From Ananas comosus (Eukaryota; Streptophyta; Magnoliopsida; Poales; Bromeliaceae): DNA of 64,000 bases. Under the pieces are notes generated by a model. That model ran no database searches and had not been told where the DNA came from. It saw only the letters and a list, made by a program, of their open reading frames with translations. The DNA lies in assembly GCF_001540865.1 (NCBI RefSeq), contig NC_033626.1:248001-312000 (forward strand), in the 5' to 3' direction. Shown piece after piece: positions 34,701-46,122 of the stretch. Each line of letters opens with the position of its first letter. Within the stretch, counting starts at the first letter, position 1. A program made the translations under genes and the position numbers.

Positions 34701-37700
34701 TCAAATACCACATCTAGATTTATCAAATATTCACTTTAATATCTTTTAGTTTTAATTTTGTTACTGATTTAACGAAAAAAGAAATCTGACGAAAAGTGAA
34801 AAATGAAACCACAAGATACTAAATTAATACATTTTAAATCACATGATGCTAAATAAGAAAATGTGAAATCACAAATGGTATTTGAAGTTTTACTTTTAAT
34901 AAAATTGGTAAAATTAATAAAAAAATATTAATCAATAAATAAATATAAAGTAAAAATTTATATTCTATTTATAGATATAAATGTGACATTACTCTCTTAA
35001 AAAAAAAACAATGGTAATTGAAGTGATCAACATGTGAATGCATAAAGAAGGGTGTGAGTTGTCTCAATCACTTTAGTAATTAATTAAATATCATAGTACA
35101 AGAAAGGAAATGTCATGAATGAAAAGCTTAGTTACTTGTTAAGTGAGTGTGACACAAGTACCACATCATGTCATAGGATTTACATTGCCCATGCCAGCTA
35201 AGAAAGAGTAAATATAATTTAGGTAAACATGAAAGTAATTTATCTCAAGTATTGATCATTTTAATTTGACTATTCGATCTTTTAAAATTATAATTTTTTT
35301 TAATTTGTTTGATCTGAATTAGTTAATATTATTTTGACTCTAAAATTTAAGCTATTTTTTTATTTTAATATATTTATAGTTACAATAATTGCATGAAGTA
35401 TGTATACTAAGAAAATTTATAAAGACAGACGATACACTTAAATTTTGAAATCAAAGTATTCTTGACTAACTTAAATCAAATAGATTAAAAGATTAGATAA
35501 AAGATTGGTGATCGATTCAAAATGGTCTGTAGTTCAGATAATTCCTGGATGTATTTACAAAAATTTTTGTAAAACTGTTCATGTGCATATCCTTTCCTGT
35601 TTAAAAAAACTAGTTATTATTCCTTGCAATAATTGTTCTTATGAATCTCTCTCTCTCTCTCTCTCTCCTATACATAGAATTAGTGCATAACAACTTTACT
35701 CTTTCTAGCCATTTATTTAATTTCTATTGTGGTTCTTGTACTCTCCAAGTCAAAAAAAAAAAAAAAAAGAGCATAGAATTAATAATTGAAGTAGATTCAA
35801 CTAATTACCTTATTCAATGCAGCAAGACTCAGAACCTTAACACCCATCTTATCTGCCCTCAGGATTGCAAGTTCAATGTGGTGATTAATTCCATCTTTAG
35901 CAAATGGTAAAAAATACTGCAAAATAAATAAATAAAATAAAATTAAAAAGAGCACATGTATATAGTAAGTAGAAAGATACAGTATTTATAAAAAAAAGAA
36001 AAGAAGAAAAGAAGATAAAGTGCATGTAGTGATGCACCCTTAACTATGGGCCATTTTGAAAGAGTTTCCTCAACATTTTTATTTTTATTTTTAATTTATA
36101 GTTTGCATATAATGGTTAGTTAAATTGAGAATTTTATTGAATTGGTAGCTCTTGTAGCTACTACATACTTGTTAGTTATAATAGTTTTCGTGGGTAAAGA
36201 GTTATTAGATTAGAGCCATTAATTTTAAAGTAAAATCTAAATGTATTAATCTAAAGTTATTTTTTTTTAAAAAAAATCTAAAATTGTTCTAGAGCTCGAA
36301 TCAAAACCCTAACCTGGAACCCGAACCGCGGGACGGCCCAAATCTGGTGCAATCGACCGCGCAATCTATACATGGAGACCAAGAAAGTTTTGGACCAAGC
36401 CCACATGCAGAGCATGATCACAATTGCAACAGGCCAAAACACCAGCAACAAGGGCTTCACCGCGAACGGCATCGAGCTATGCCATCGGAATATGAACTGC
36501 ACGTGCATGGCGGATACCAGATCGAGAACGTGAGCGAGGAAGACGAAGTCGGGCACCTGATCATTTCTCCCTGCAAGGAATTTAGATCTTTCTTCAGTGA
36601 CCATTCTCCATACATGAACAACTGTGGAAACTAGTGAAGTAAAAACCTCTGCGCACAACTAAAGAAGGGGTTAGTTATGAACTTAATCCTTGATTAAAAG
36701 TTCAAATTAACAAAATTTGTTCTGAATAATAAGTAAGGAGATCATTGGACCAATGAGACCAGCTCTGACGTATACCATGTTACCCAAAAAATCAATTTGA
36801 TACGAAAGGGCTCGTACGTAAATCAAAGGACAAATTTGTTCAAATTTGTGGTAGATTCTTCATGGTAATTTACATTGTCATGTGACCTTGGGTAAGAGTG
36901 TTGTATAAAGAGTACAGGATTGAATTTAATGCATCCAAGTTTTGCCTTACAAGCAAGGAACCAATCAATTATGCTAATTTTGGACTCATCTAACCAATTT
37001 ACCACATAATAATTGAGTCTATTAATTTTAGTCTCTCACGTGGCCAAGGGGTAAGAGGGTAACTTAATCGGAAAAAGAGTGAGAACAGTTCTCAGCGTGA
37101 GACTACATCTATCACTAAAATAACTTTATGATTCGCTGATCAGGTTATGTACCGCGAAATTACTGTTTCTCTTTGAATATTCTCTTAGTTCAAAAAGGAA
37201 AGCATTACTAAAGGAGTTGTTGTAGCATATATAGCCTATAGAACATAGATCAACTCTCTATACTTTAACGAATTAATCAAATAGTTTGATTGTATAGTGG
37301 ACTCATGAAACTTACAATTGAATATCATGTGGGGCTAATTACATACAACTGTTAATTTAATGATTTTAGGGTCCAACACTACATGAATTTTGGCTACATT
37401 CAAAAGGTGGGTTCCAATTAGGTTTAGGTTTGGTATAAGAAAGTTTTACTATAATAAGTCAACATTTCAATTACCTCACTTGTTTTTTTAGTACAATTAA
37501 TGGTTCATATTGCCAAACAATAATCGCGCATTGTCTCATCATTACTACACATTTGTAGTATTAATTGAATTGAAAAAGCCTCAAAACCACGTGAACTGTC
37601 ACGTACGAATTTAAGGTTATGATCCACCTGTGCACTTTGAATACGATGTAAAACCAACTTAAACAATCTGTCTTAATTTGTTGCACTAAAAGCGGTTTTA

Positions 37701-39163
37701 TCATTAAATCATCGTACTGTTCAGGCAACCTTAACATTTTGAAAAATCAAATGGTGATCTTAAATTGCGCTAAAGTTTAGTTGGCTAGCTCTTCGAGTTT
37801 ATAGTGTTTGTAATGTGAAAATTTTCGTATAACTTACGCTGTTTAATTACATAGGTTAAAACTTAAACATTGAAGAGGGGATTACTATGAGTTTCATCAA
37901 TTTTTACATATTTCTTTTCAAGGATAAGGCATGAAAGAAAACAAACTTAAAGTGCAATTTAAGATAAGAAAATTAATCTCAAACATTTGGGGACATACTT
38001 CTTTGGATTTTATGTGACACATACCTAAGCTTATCTCCTTGTGTAGCTTCCATGTCTTGTTATCAAGTGTCCCTCCCAAAAGATCAAACAAAGGCATAAA
38101 TAAACAAAAATTTGAGTTCTTTTCCATGTGATGAACACTGTGATACCTGCATGGAGAAGTAGTCACATTATTTTCTCTTCTTTAATTCTAATGGTAATAT
38201 AAATCATAAGGAAAGATTCATATATAGATAATGGAAAAGGATGCAAATATTATTGTCTCCCTTGTAATAGATAGTACAAAATAATTAATAGATTTTCACC
38301 CAGCTCAGTTAACTATATTTCAGTTTTTAGTCTTAGTTTTGATATAATGAATAAGAAAAACAAAAAAAAATTGCGATATATAATACTAAAAAATTGAAAT
38401 ATAGTTAACTGAGCTGGGTGAAAATCTATTAATTATTTTGTACTATCTATTACAAGGGAGACAATAATATNCAGCTCAGTTAACTATATTTCAGTTTTTA
38501 GTCTTAGTTTTGATATAATGAATAAGAAAAACAAAAAAAAATTGCGATATATAATACTAAAAAATTGAAGGAAAAAAGCAATTGGTATGCATAATTGATT
38601 GCTTAAACTCCCTCAAATATTTCCCTTGGGGTTAAAAAAATAATAATAATAACTTAGATAGTTGAATGTATATAACTTGTACGTCAGTGTGTTCACTTTG
38701 GGACGAAAGTAGGCGAAAAAGAAGTACAATTGGAATTAGGAAACTAGCATCTATCGCCGCTACGTGGTGGATAGTCTTGTTGGAACATAGACGCCCGGCG
38801 ACCTTCCTGGCTTTTGAATCTCGCTCACTTCGTGACATGTCGGCGCTCGTTCTCTAGTTTTTTTTTTTTCGATTCGAGGCCTAACTGCCCTAGTTTGTAA
38901 TCCAGTTCATATCCTTATTGAATGAAGCGGTAGCATGCTACCTTCTCTCTCAATATATATATANTCAAGATAAAAAGATGTTAAAAAAACATTTATATTT
39001 TTTTACTTTTCCACCAGATAAAATTATCTAATTTGACATTATGGTGAAGTTGATGGCATATTCTAAAGTTGATTTTGATGATCTCACAGCCCAAGTGGGC
39101 CATTCCACTAATACTTGTTGTGGGGAAAAATAAAAAATAAAACATGTATTTACAAATATTATT

Positions 39164-39204
<41 letters not shown>

Positions 39205-41215
39205 CGGTTGAGGTACTATCGATAGCACCAAATATTTGGTGCTATCGAGTTTTCCTCCACTAGATTTAATCCTTTGATTAATTTTACCCGTTAGATTATA
39301 CTATTTAACCAACCACTCATTCAATTCTAGGAGGCTCATATCATCTTAACCACACATCATTTAATCCAAGGACAGAAAACTTAATAGCACAAAGTCATTG
39401 GTGCTATTAATAGTATTGCAGCCTAGTTATATATATATATAAGGACTACCCATAGCATGATAGGAGTATTTATCTAGTGGACCCATTTTGTACACATTAC
39501 AGCATTGAAATTTAATGGGGCTCTTAGAAAAGACAAGGTGACAACAAAAAGCCTACCAAATTTCATTTAATGTGGTGTAAACTTCATTACATTTAGAAGA
39601 GGAATAATGAAAGAGATGAAAACCCCAAGAAAAGCATGACTTGTGAGCTTCCCAGAAAGAAGTAAACCTACCTAGATTTTTGCCATAAAGTTTCAAAAAT
39701 TAATGAGCAACCCATTAATGGAGGGTTAATTGATTTAACACTTTGTAATTTAATATTGGTAAACTAAATTATTGGTTATGATCATTGTACTTGGTAATTA
39801 TTGGTTAGTAAAAAGGAAAAAAAAATTGCTTGGGCCATTTATATTGTTTTACAACTTTGGCATTTATTTCTTTTTTTTTTTTCTAACCTGTTCTATATTA
39901 TATATCATCCATTCGACCCATAAAGTAAACTGTTGTTCTCATAAATTGTACAAATATGTACAATTAATATCATTTGTACCAGCATGTTGGTAAGAATAGC
40001 ATTGTTAAATAATAACTAGTCGAATAAATTTTGATATTGACAGATATATTAATTCATCAACTGAATTTGGCCAGATTCATCGGTCGATGAATCTGATCGA
40101 TCTCGAAATCATAATCACTTACGTTGGGGTGTAGATGAAGTACTTGAGGAGAGGAAGAGCCTCAAAAAGCTTGTGGGGAAACACCTCCACATTACTGTGC
40201 CCCATGCACCTAAGGAAATCAAAGAGCAACACATAGCCATAGATCAAACCAAGAGAGCCATTTCCCACAAGGCACGGCACAAGGAGGGGAACTCCCATGA
40301 CCACACTTAGGATGAGGTGCTCCAATGGTGTGGCAAATCCAGCTTCAACAAACACACACACAAAAGAAAAAAAAAGGAAAACAAAAAAAAAAAAAAAAGA
40401 ACACCCAAAAACATCAATCAAAGTATATGAAATATGAATACAAAAAAATAAGTCTTTTCATAAATGAATTTTTGTGCTCTCTTACCTGTGAAGGACTGGG
40501 GGACTTTAGAGGAGTGGTGGAGGGAATGGTAGAGAGAGAAGAGGTGGCCTCTATGAAAGGCCCTATGCACAAAGTAGAACAAAGGCTCTGAGATTGTGAC
40601 ATGGAGAAAAAATGCTAATAAAATCCCCCACACATCCCACTGAGGGAGATCTCTGAGTGCTGGGAAGGTGTAGAGACTCATGGCTCCTATCAAGCATTGC
40701 AGTATTAAAAAGTTGTCCCTATGAAAAGAGAAAGAAGATGAAATTGATCTATAAAAATTTTCAACTGAAAAAAAAAAAAGAAAACAAGTTCATGTATATA
40801 TATATACTGCATACCAATCCCATTCTTTGTCGATTTGATCGAAATCGACGCTGTCGGTGAAAATGCGGCGGCGGCGGGTGAGGAAGAGCATGTTGCTAAA
40901 GGTGTACCAAAGTTGATGGACAGCGCCTCTTAGTGCAAAGAGGATTAGGATGTGGAGGCACCATTTATTTGGATTACCAAACTCCCATGCTTTTGAGGTA
41001 AATGCCTTAGCTATAAGTGGCCCATAGAGTACATACTACAAAAGGATAGGAAAGAGAGAGATAGAGAGAGAAAGAGCCTGTTATAGTAAAAATAGAGAAT
41101 GGAAAATTAAGAAGAGGAAAAAGAAGAAGCAAAGAGAGCTGGTTACATATATATATGATACCTTGTAAACACCAAGATTTTCCCAAGGCCAAGAAGAGAA
41201 AGGAGCACTAGTCAT
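31717..41215 (-). CDS. CER3: CER3/WAX2/GLOSSY1-type protein of cuticular wax alkane synthesis (11 exons)
   Basis: Exons in transcript order: 41215-41162, 41035-40815, 40718-40486, 40342-40123, 38146-38025, 36570-36314, 35916-35809, 34285-34079, 33699-33589, 32857-32684, 31881-31717. Phases close exactly at 623 residues, the family size. The N-terminal half has membrane segments and the fatty-acid hydroxylase-like fold: [15 protein letters not shown] and YHSVHH. The first cluster is degenerate relative to CER1 enzymes, a known trait of CER3. The C-terminal WAX2 domain contains [32 protein letters not shown] and [13 protein letters not shown], ending in [23 protein letters not shown]3 works with CER1 at the ER to convert very-long-chain acyl-CoA to alkanes for the cuticle; that role here is from family knowledge. 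The start codon is supported by the exon 1 peptide [11 protein letters not shown]. Introns 3 to 10 hold several transposons. Gene length is about 9.5 kb. Confidence 0.96.
32089..32552. mobile_element. Interspersed repeat rich in CCGAAT units (copy 2), in CER3 intron 10
   Basis: Homologous to 21606-22024 in the same orientation: opening CGAACTCGAATCCGA-like units, central TTTCAAAATATATTACATTA and a closing CATCGACATTCAT. It lies in the last CER3 intron (32683 to 31882). It is unclassified. Confidence 0.7.
32990..33493 (-). mobile_element. Solo LTR of a Copia-type element, in CER3 intron 9
   Basis: A 504-base block beginning TGTTGGCA and ending TTCTACA, so the ends are TG and CA. The 5-base flanks are identical (CTTTC at 32985-32989 and 33494-33498), the signature of LTR-retrotransposon insertion. 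A TATAAAT at 33189-33195 would be its promoter in plus orientation, so on the plus strand the LTR reads against the CER3 gene. No internal region remains, as expected after recombination between two LTRs. The strand is given relative to the host gene; the LTR itself reads plus. Confidence 0.88.
34549..34895. mobile_element. MITE with perfect 9-base target duplication, in CER3 intron 7
   Basis: 347 bases beginning GGGTAAATTTTAAATATCAC; the right end reads inversely as AAGTAAAACTTCAAATACCA. Inverted repeats extend over 100 bases (ATTTAGTATCCTCTGGTTTC on the left). The target duplication is TTAATAAAA at 34540-34548 and 34896-34904. The 9-base size suggests a Mutator-like family. The related copy is at 52697-53001. 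Confidence 0.85.
35222..35558. mobile_element. MITE related to 44057, in CER3 intron 7
   Basis: The left end GGTAAACATGAAAGTAATTT and the right end, read inversely, GTAAATACATCCAGGAATTA are terminal inverted repeats with a shared AATTTATCTCAAG/ATTATCTGAAC block. Same layout as the element at 44057-44328. Confidence 0.6.
38252..38570. repeat. Inverted repeat followed by a direct copy, joined at a single N, in CER3 intron 4
   Basis: The arm around 38250-38322 recurs inverted at 38397-38470. After the N at 38471 the loop segment of about 100 bases (CAGCTCAGTTAACTATATTT onward) is repeated in direct orientation almost base for base. This arrangement is what a failed assembly of one hairpin produces. 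Confidence 0.85.
39171..39200. repeat. (TA)n microsatellite
   Basis: TA repeat of about 30 bases abutting foldback element A1 in CER3 intron 4. Confidence 0.95.
39201..39428. mobile_element. Short-class foldback MITE (copy A1), in CER3 intron 4
   Basis: 228 bases with imperfect inverted repeats of about 52 bases (left AGTCCGGTTGAGGTACTATC; the inverse of the right end ACTAGGCTGCAATACTATT). Inside the left terminus is a perfect 26-base palindrome at 39221-39246. The right flank is TA repeat again (39429-39440). Confidence 0.85.
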
Positions 41216-41221
41216 TTTGGC

Positions 41222-41248
41222 TTTGTCACAAACTAGGAAGAGGAGATG

Positions 41249-41294
<46 letters not shown>

Positions 41295-41560
41295 GGTGGG
41301 TTCTTTTGATTCCTCTTTATAGATGGTTAATTTGCAACCTCTATGTTTGTGTATTTATAGTTTGGTCTCATGTCCCCATGGAAAAGGATACATCCCAAAG
41401 TCCTTGTTTTCACAAAGAATAAGGAAGAGGAGATATAGAGGGTGGTGACTGGAGGGTTCTTTTGGTTCCTCTTTTATAAATGGTTTGCAATTAAACCACC
41501 TATGTTTATGTATTTATATATAGTTTGGTCTCACATCCCTATGGAAAAGGATCCCAAACT
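41222..41560 (-). promoter_or_regulatory. Tandemly duplicated CER3 promoter and leader
   Basis: Copy 1 spans about 41222-41400 and copy 2 about 41405-41560. Shared landmarks, in order on the plus strand, are AGGAAGAGGAGAT, GAGGGTGGTG, GGTTCTTTTG, TATGTTT, GTATTTATA, AGTTTGGTCTCA and ATGGAAAAGGAT. Each copy has a TATA-like box readable on the minus strand (41351-41360 and about 41510-41520). Copy 1, next to the gene, also carries (TA)n and (GA)n runs at 41249-41291. Confidence 0.85.
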
Positions 41561-41635
41561 ACCCACAACTGTAAGAATGATGACTTGATGAGTAAGGTAC
41601 ACCAAATATATATATATATATGTGGAGTTTCAAAA

Positions 41636-41670
<35 letters not shown>

Positions 41671-42491
41671 TAAATCGTTCGTTTTACCGGTTTGAACAGT
41701 ATTTTTAGAATGTGATACATCTTATATTAGAATGACAAGTTCGGTATCGACTTACAGTGCCACTTAGTTATGATTTTCGCAAATATAAAAATGATAAAAT
41801 CTCCTAATGTAGTGTATTGTAATATGCTTGCTACCGCTCTAAATTTAAAACGATGCAACCACTTTATCGACATTTCTCATAATTCTCAATTTGAGTTGCA
41901 TGATGGTGACTTCTCAACTGTAATATGCTTACTATTATTCTCTCCCTATATGATATTTTGACTTTTGGTCCCTAATATTTAAAGATACATAAATATTTGT
42001 CTCGTTTGACTTCTCAACTGTAATACGCTTGTTATCGTTCTCCTAACAGTGTTTTTATTTTTTTTGTCTTGTTTCCTCGTACATAGTTTTGGATCGATCG
42101 CTATTTAATAATTTTTATATATAAAAAATTATTACGTACTCCACAATAAATAACAATAATAATAATAATAATAATTTTCATGTTTGAGTGCACTTCTTTA
42201 AAAGATTATTGCATATAGATAGATAACACGCTATTTGATCGTTTTATTTATTTTATTTAAAAGTAAATTTAGTTAAAAATATAAATTAATTAGAATTCGA
42301 ATTCGCTACGGAAGGTAAAAATAAGATTAGTGCATGTAGTTAAACTTTTCAATCAACAGAAGCCACCCCATAAAGTTATTACATGACAAATCATGCAATC
42401 CATCTGAATAGTGATGGATGTGACAATTCTCCCATTTTTCTCCACTCTTGAAGGGAAAGGGAGATACAATTAATGCCTCACAAAACCAACA
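41561..42491. other. Upstream intergenic region of CER3
   Basis: AT-rich with (TA)n runs at about 41605-41620 and 41644-41671 and an (AAT)n run near 42150. A fragment at 42215-42305 resembles the inverted SINE body at 28058-28221 (GATAACACGC, then TTAATTAGAATTCGAATTC), without a recognisable target duplication. Confidence 0.5.
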
Positions 42492-42500
42492 TACGTTAAT

Positions 42501-43162
42501 GCCTAAATTACATAAAACTTCACTGTCAAAATCTATTTTTTCATCTTTTTTTTATCATTTAAAAAATTATGTTTTTTTGTAAAATAAAAAATGTGCACTT
42601 CACCTTCTGTCGTTAGCGATCTGTTAGGGTTCCGTTAAAAAAAAAAAATTTATGCCAAAAATATCCCTCCGCCCTCTTTCTGTTGCTTCGCTTCCTCCGC
42701 CTCGCCGCCTTGCCGCAGCCTCGACGCCTCGCCTTCCTCCACTGTCTCGCCCTCGAACACATCTCCATCTGCGCCCACAACCATCCCCTCGCCCTCCTCC
42801 GTCGCCTCGACTTCGCCCTTGTTGCCGTTGCCATCTCTTCATCCACGCCCACCTCGATTTCCTCCATGCTGTCGCCGAAATCGAGGTGCGACGAGGCTGT
42901 AGGAGAATAAGCGAAGCATGTGGAGAAGAAAATGGAGAAAAATAGTGGCCGATCGAGGGGCAAACCACCGCCAATCGAGACTACGGATGAGGAGGATAAG
43001 AGAGAAGACGAAAATGGCGGAGGGCAAAATCGTCATTTTTCACATCGTACTTTTCTTGTGCACATTTTTTATTTTACAAGAAGGCAAAGTGTAGGTTTTT
43101 AAATGTTAAGGGGGGAAAGTGAAAAAGCGGGTTTTGACAGAAAAACTTTATATAATTTAGCC
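42501..43162. mobile_element. Mutator-like non-autonomous element with GC-rich insert
   Basis: 662 bases. The left end GCCTAAATTACATAAAAC is the inverse of the right end, which reads GGCTAAATTATATAAAG. Inverted repeats run over about 130 bases. A 9-base target duplication with one mismatch flanks it: TACGTTAAT at 42492-42500 and TATGTTAAT at 43163-43171. The middle, about 42655-43020, is GC-rich and codon-like but has no recognisable domain. The related element at 16492-16865 lacks most of this insert. Confidence 0.85.
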
Positions 43163-43171
43163 TATGTTAAT

Positions 43172-44056
43172 TAATCTATATTATATTTTATTTAAAATAA
43201 TGTGATAATAGCAGAAAATAAAAACTTAGATACACCAGGGCCATACTTTAGAACGCGAAAATGTGATATATAGAGTTTTAATTTATGGATAGAATAGTAA
43301 TATGTCGCGTTAGCGCAAGTATACGGTTGCAAAATTACATTTTTCTTAGTCTTATATATGGAGTCCTCAACTAACAACTATAAACTCCCATGTGGCATTA
43401 TTCAAGGTCCCATTTTTCAACAGGTTGAATTAATTGATAAATCAAATCCTCTTTTGCAAGCCCAATTTAAGTCTTAATGAACAAGAAGTTGTTAGTTAAT
43501 CGTTGGGTTATGCCACATGTTGTGCCACAAACTATTGCGCAATGGTGCATGGTCAACTTTAAGTTAAGAGAAAGAGAAAAAAACAAACCCTAGCCGTCCA
43601 ATAAACCCAAGTTAATTGCTTCACTCATTCAACTTCATCAATTCCATTAATAGGAATAGTTGGAACGTTAGCGGTATCCATCAATCGACAATACTAAGAC
43701 AAAGCAAATCAAAATTGCTCTTCTAAACTTTTAAACGGTGGTGTCATTAGCAGAGCTAATAATTTTAATATTATTGACGAATCTAGTAACCGAATTTTAC
43801 CATAGTTTCTAAATTCTTTGATGCGCGGACAAATGGACAATTACGTCCTGACGTGTACTGACGGTAAAAGTACAAGAGTGAATTACTTTACATTTAAAAC
43901 GTGCCCTTCAAATAATTCCACCCTTTGCCAAAATTTCAAAATATTTGTCGTTTTAGTACACTTATGTGGGAACAAAAATTAAAGATGTTGCTAGATAAAT
44001 TTGAGGACTTGAAATATGCCCGAGTTTCCCGCCAAATCAGAACCGTAAAAATTTTA
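43172..44056. other. AT-rich intergenic region, no gene recognised
   Basis: No supported exon or complete transposon. Confidence 0.5.
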
Positions 44057-44328
44057 GGTAAAAATATACGGAAGTTACCTGAACTATGGGGCATTTTGAG
44101 TAAGTTACCAGATCTTTCAACTTTTTTTGAGCTGAATTAGTCAACCACTATTTAATTTCAAAATTTGAATGAGTCGTTTTATCTTTACATATTTAGTTAG
44201 TATAATTTATAACTGTTGACTAACTCAAATCACATAAATTGAAAGATTGGAGGGTAAAATTAAAATTTTGAAAGATCAAATAGTCGACTCAAAATAATCG
44301 ATAGTTCAGATAAGTTATACGTGTTTTC
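44057..44328. mobile_element. MITE with inverted repeats of about 65 bases
   Basis: Left arm: GGTAAAAATATACGGAAGTT then ACCTGAACTATGGGGCATTT. The right arm read inversely has AACTTATCTGAACTATCGAT. Both continue to AGATCTTTCAA/TGATCTTTCAA. Related copy at 35222-35558; a single arm may remain near 36033-36075. Confidence 0.75.
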
Positions 44329-44698
44329 AGAGCCGAGAAGTTACTTTATTAAAAAAGTATAATTTATCGTACGTATAAATTTATTATGCTTTTCGGAGCA
44401 GAGAAATTATTATAGAAATCAAAGCACGCGACGACGACGACGGAGACAAAGGAAATAAAGAAGACAGTTATTAAGACATTGGCTTTAAAAGGGTGGCAGT
44501 AGAGAACATGGAGTAATTCAGGATTCAGGAAACTCCGTACTCTCCATCAAGACAACCACCTCTGAAATTTTCTGATTTTTCATCAAAAATTTTCCTGTTC
44601 AATACTGGTCCCCACTACCCAATAAGTTCAATTTTGAGGGGAGAAAGAAAAAAAAAAAAAAAAACTTTGGATTTGTTTCCTATCGAGGCTCGTCTAAT

Positions 44699-45289
44699 CA
44701 TAGTTAGTTAATTCAGATTCGGCAAAAATTCGATATGAAAATACTTCGAATAAAATTTGTATCTCAATTTTTAAATTCGTTGAAAAATACGGCTTAAAAA
44801 ACTGATTCGCCAATTATTCAATTACGCAATTTATACAGATATTATACGTTCACCGATTAACAATACAGGATCAAAAATTCGGCTATTAAAAAATTTGGCT
44901 AAGTTTTTTTCTCTAGATTTATGCTACTAGCATACATAGTTATAAATTCTTAAAAATATAAAAAAAGAGAGCTATAAAATAAAGTAGACTAAGTAAAAAA
45001 ATCAATAACAAATTTTATTGTCGTCTTCATCTTTATCTTTTTCATTATCCACATATTTCGGAAGTACATAAAGTTTTTCAATAATTCAGCAGTAATACGG
45101 CAATAATTCGGAAAGGAATTTTATCTAAAAAATTTGCACATTTTTTGCCAAATAGTTCTGCATACGCGAATTATTCACAAATAATAAATCTAACTAAAAA
45201 ATTCGCGTATTATTCCGATTTTTTAGGAATAAATCGTATACGGACCGTTTTGTTTGGATTTTTAATAATTCGTGAATTAACTAACTGTG
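44699..45289. mobile_element. hAT-like non-autonomous element
   Basis: 591 bases with ends CATAGTTAGTTAATTC and, inversely, CACAGTTAGTTAATTC. The 8-base target duplication has one mismatch: CGTCTAAT (44691-44698) and CATCTAAT (45290-45297). The 8-base size and CA-starting ends fit the hAT superfamily. The interior carries many GAATTATTC-like palindromic units and no transposase. Confidence 0.8.
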
Positions 45290-46122
45290 CATCTAATCCA
45301 AATAAATAAGAAAAAGTTGAATATATACATATATATAAGGGTTATTTTGTTCGGTGATATTTATATTTACCTCTCTGGTTACTGTTTATTTTTTAATAAA
45401 AAATAAGTGAAATGATATTTTTTTTTATTATCACAAATACGTCCCTCCAAAAACACCAACTGTTAAAATCATATAAAAAAAATATCCTTTTAAAACTCTC
45501 CAACGGTCATTTTCTTCTTTCTACCATCACAAATAATATCAAAGAGGTAAAAAGATCAACTTATCCGATTCACTAATCGGGATTAAGTATTTTAATTGTG
45601 ATTAACTATATTTTTTCTAATGGATCCTACCAGCAAGGAGATATATGTAATTAACTCTATATATAAGGATATGTTTTTATGTTTTCTAATGGAACCGTAA
45701 AGAATATGTCATAACCGATTCATTGTAATATGCGAAACGCGATATTACGTACGAAAACAAACATGATATTTTACGATCGTATTTTCTCACGGCATGTAAT
45801 ATAATGTAACTCAATCTCCCTGCAATCCAGAACAGAGTCTTAAAATTGAAACATTAAACACAATCTAAAATGGAATGAAACATCCAGGACCAAATTTTAG
45901 TTGATCCAAAAAGCATTTCAATCAACCTTATAATAGTAGGCAAATGTGATCCTAGAATCAAATTTTAAGGAATTTTTTTTTAAAAAAAAAAATTATCTTT
46001 TTGATTATGGTGATTATCATCGCACGAACAATTTAATTCAGAAAAAAAAAATATATAACTAGATCTTAAAAAAAAAACAAAGCAAACAAACTAGATTTAT
46101 AGATAGAGTAACATGATCTTAG

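Noticed and set aside
42613..42974. Overlapping frames in the GC-rich insert at 42.6-43.0 kb
   Set aside because: They lie inside a non-autonomous transposon and have no domain. Treated as insert, not as genes.
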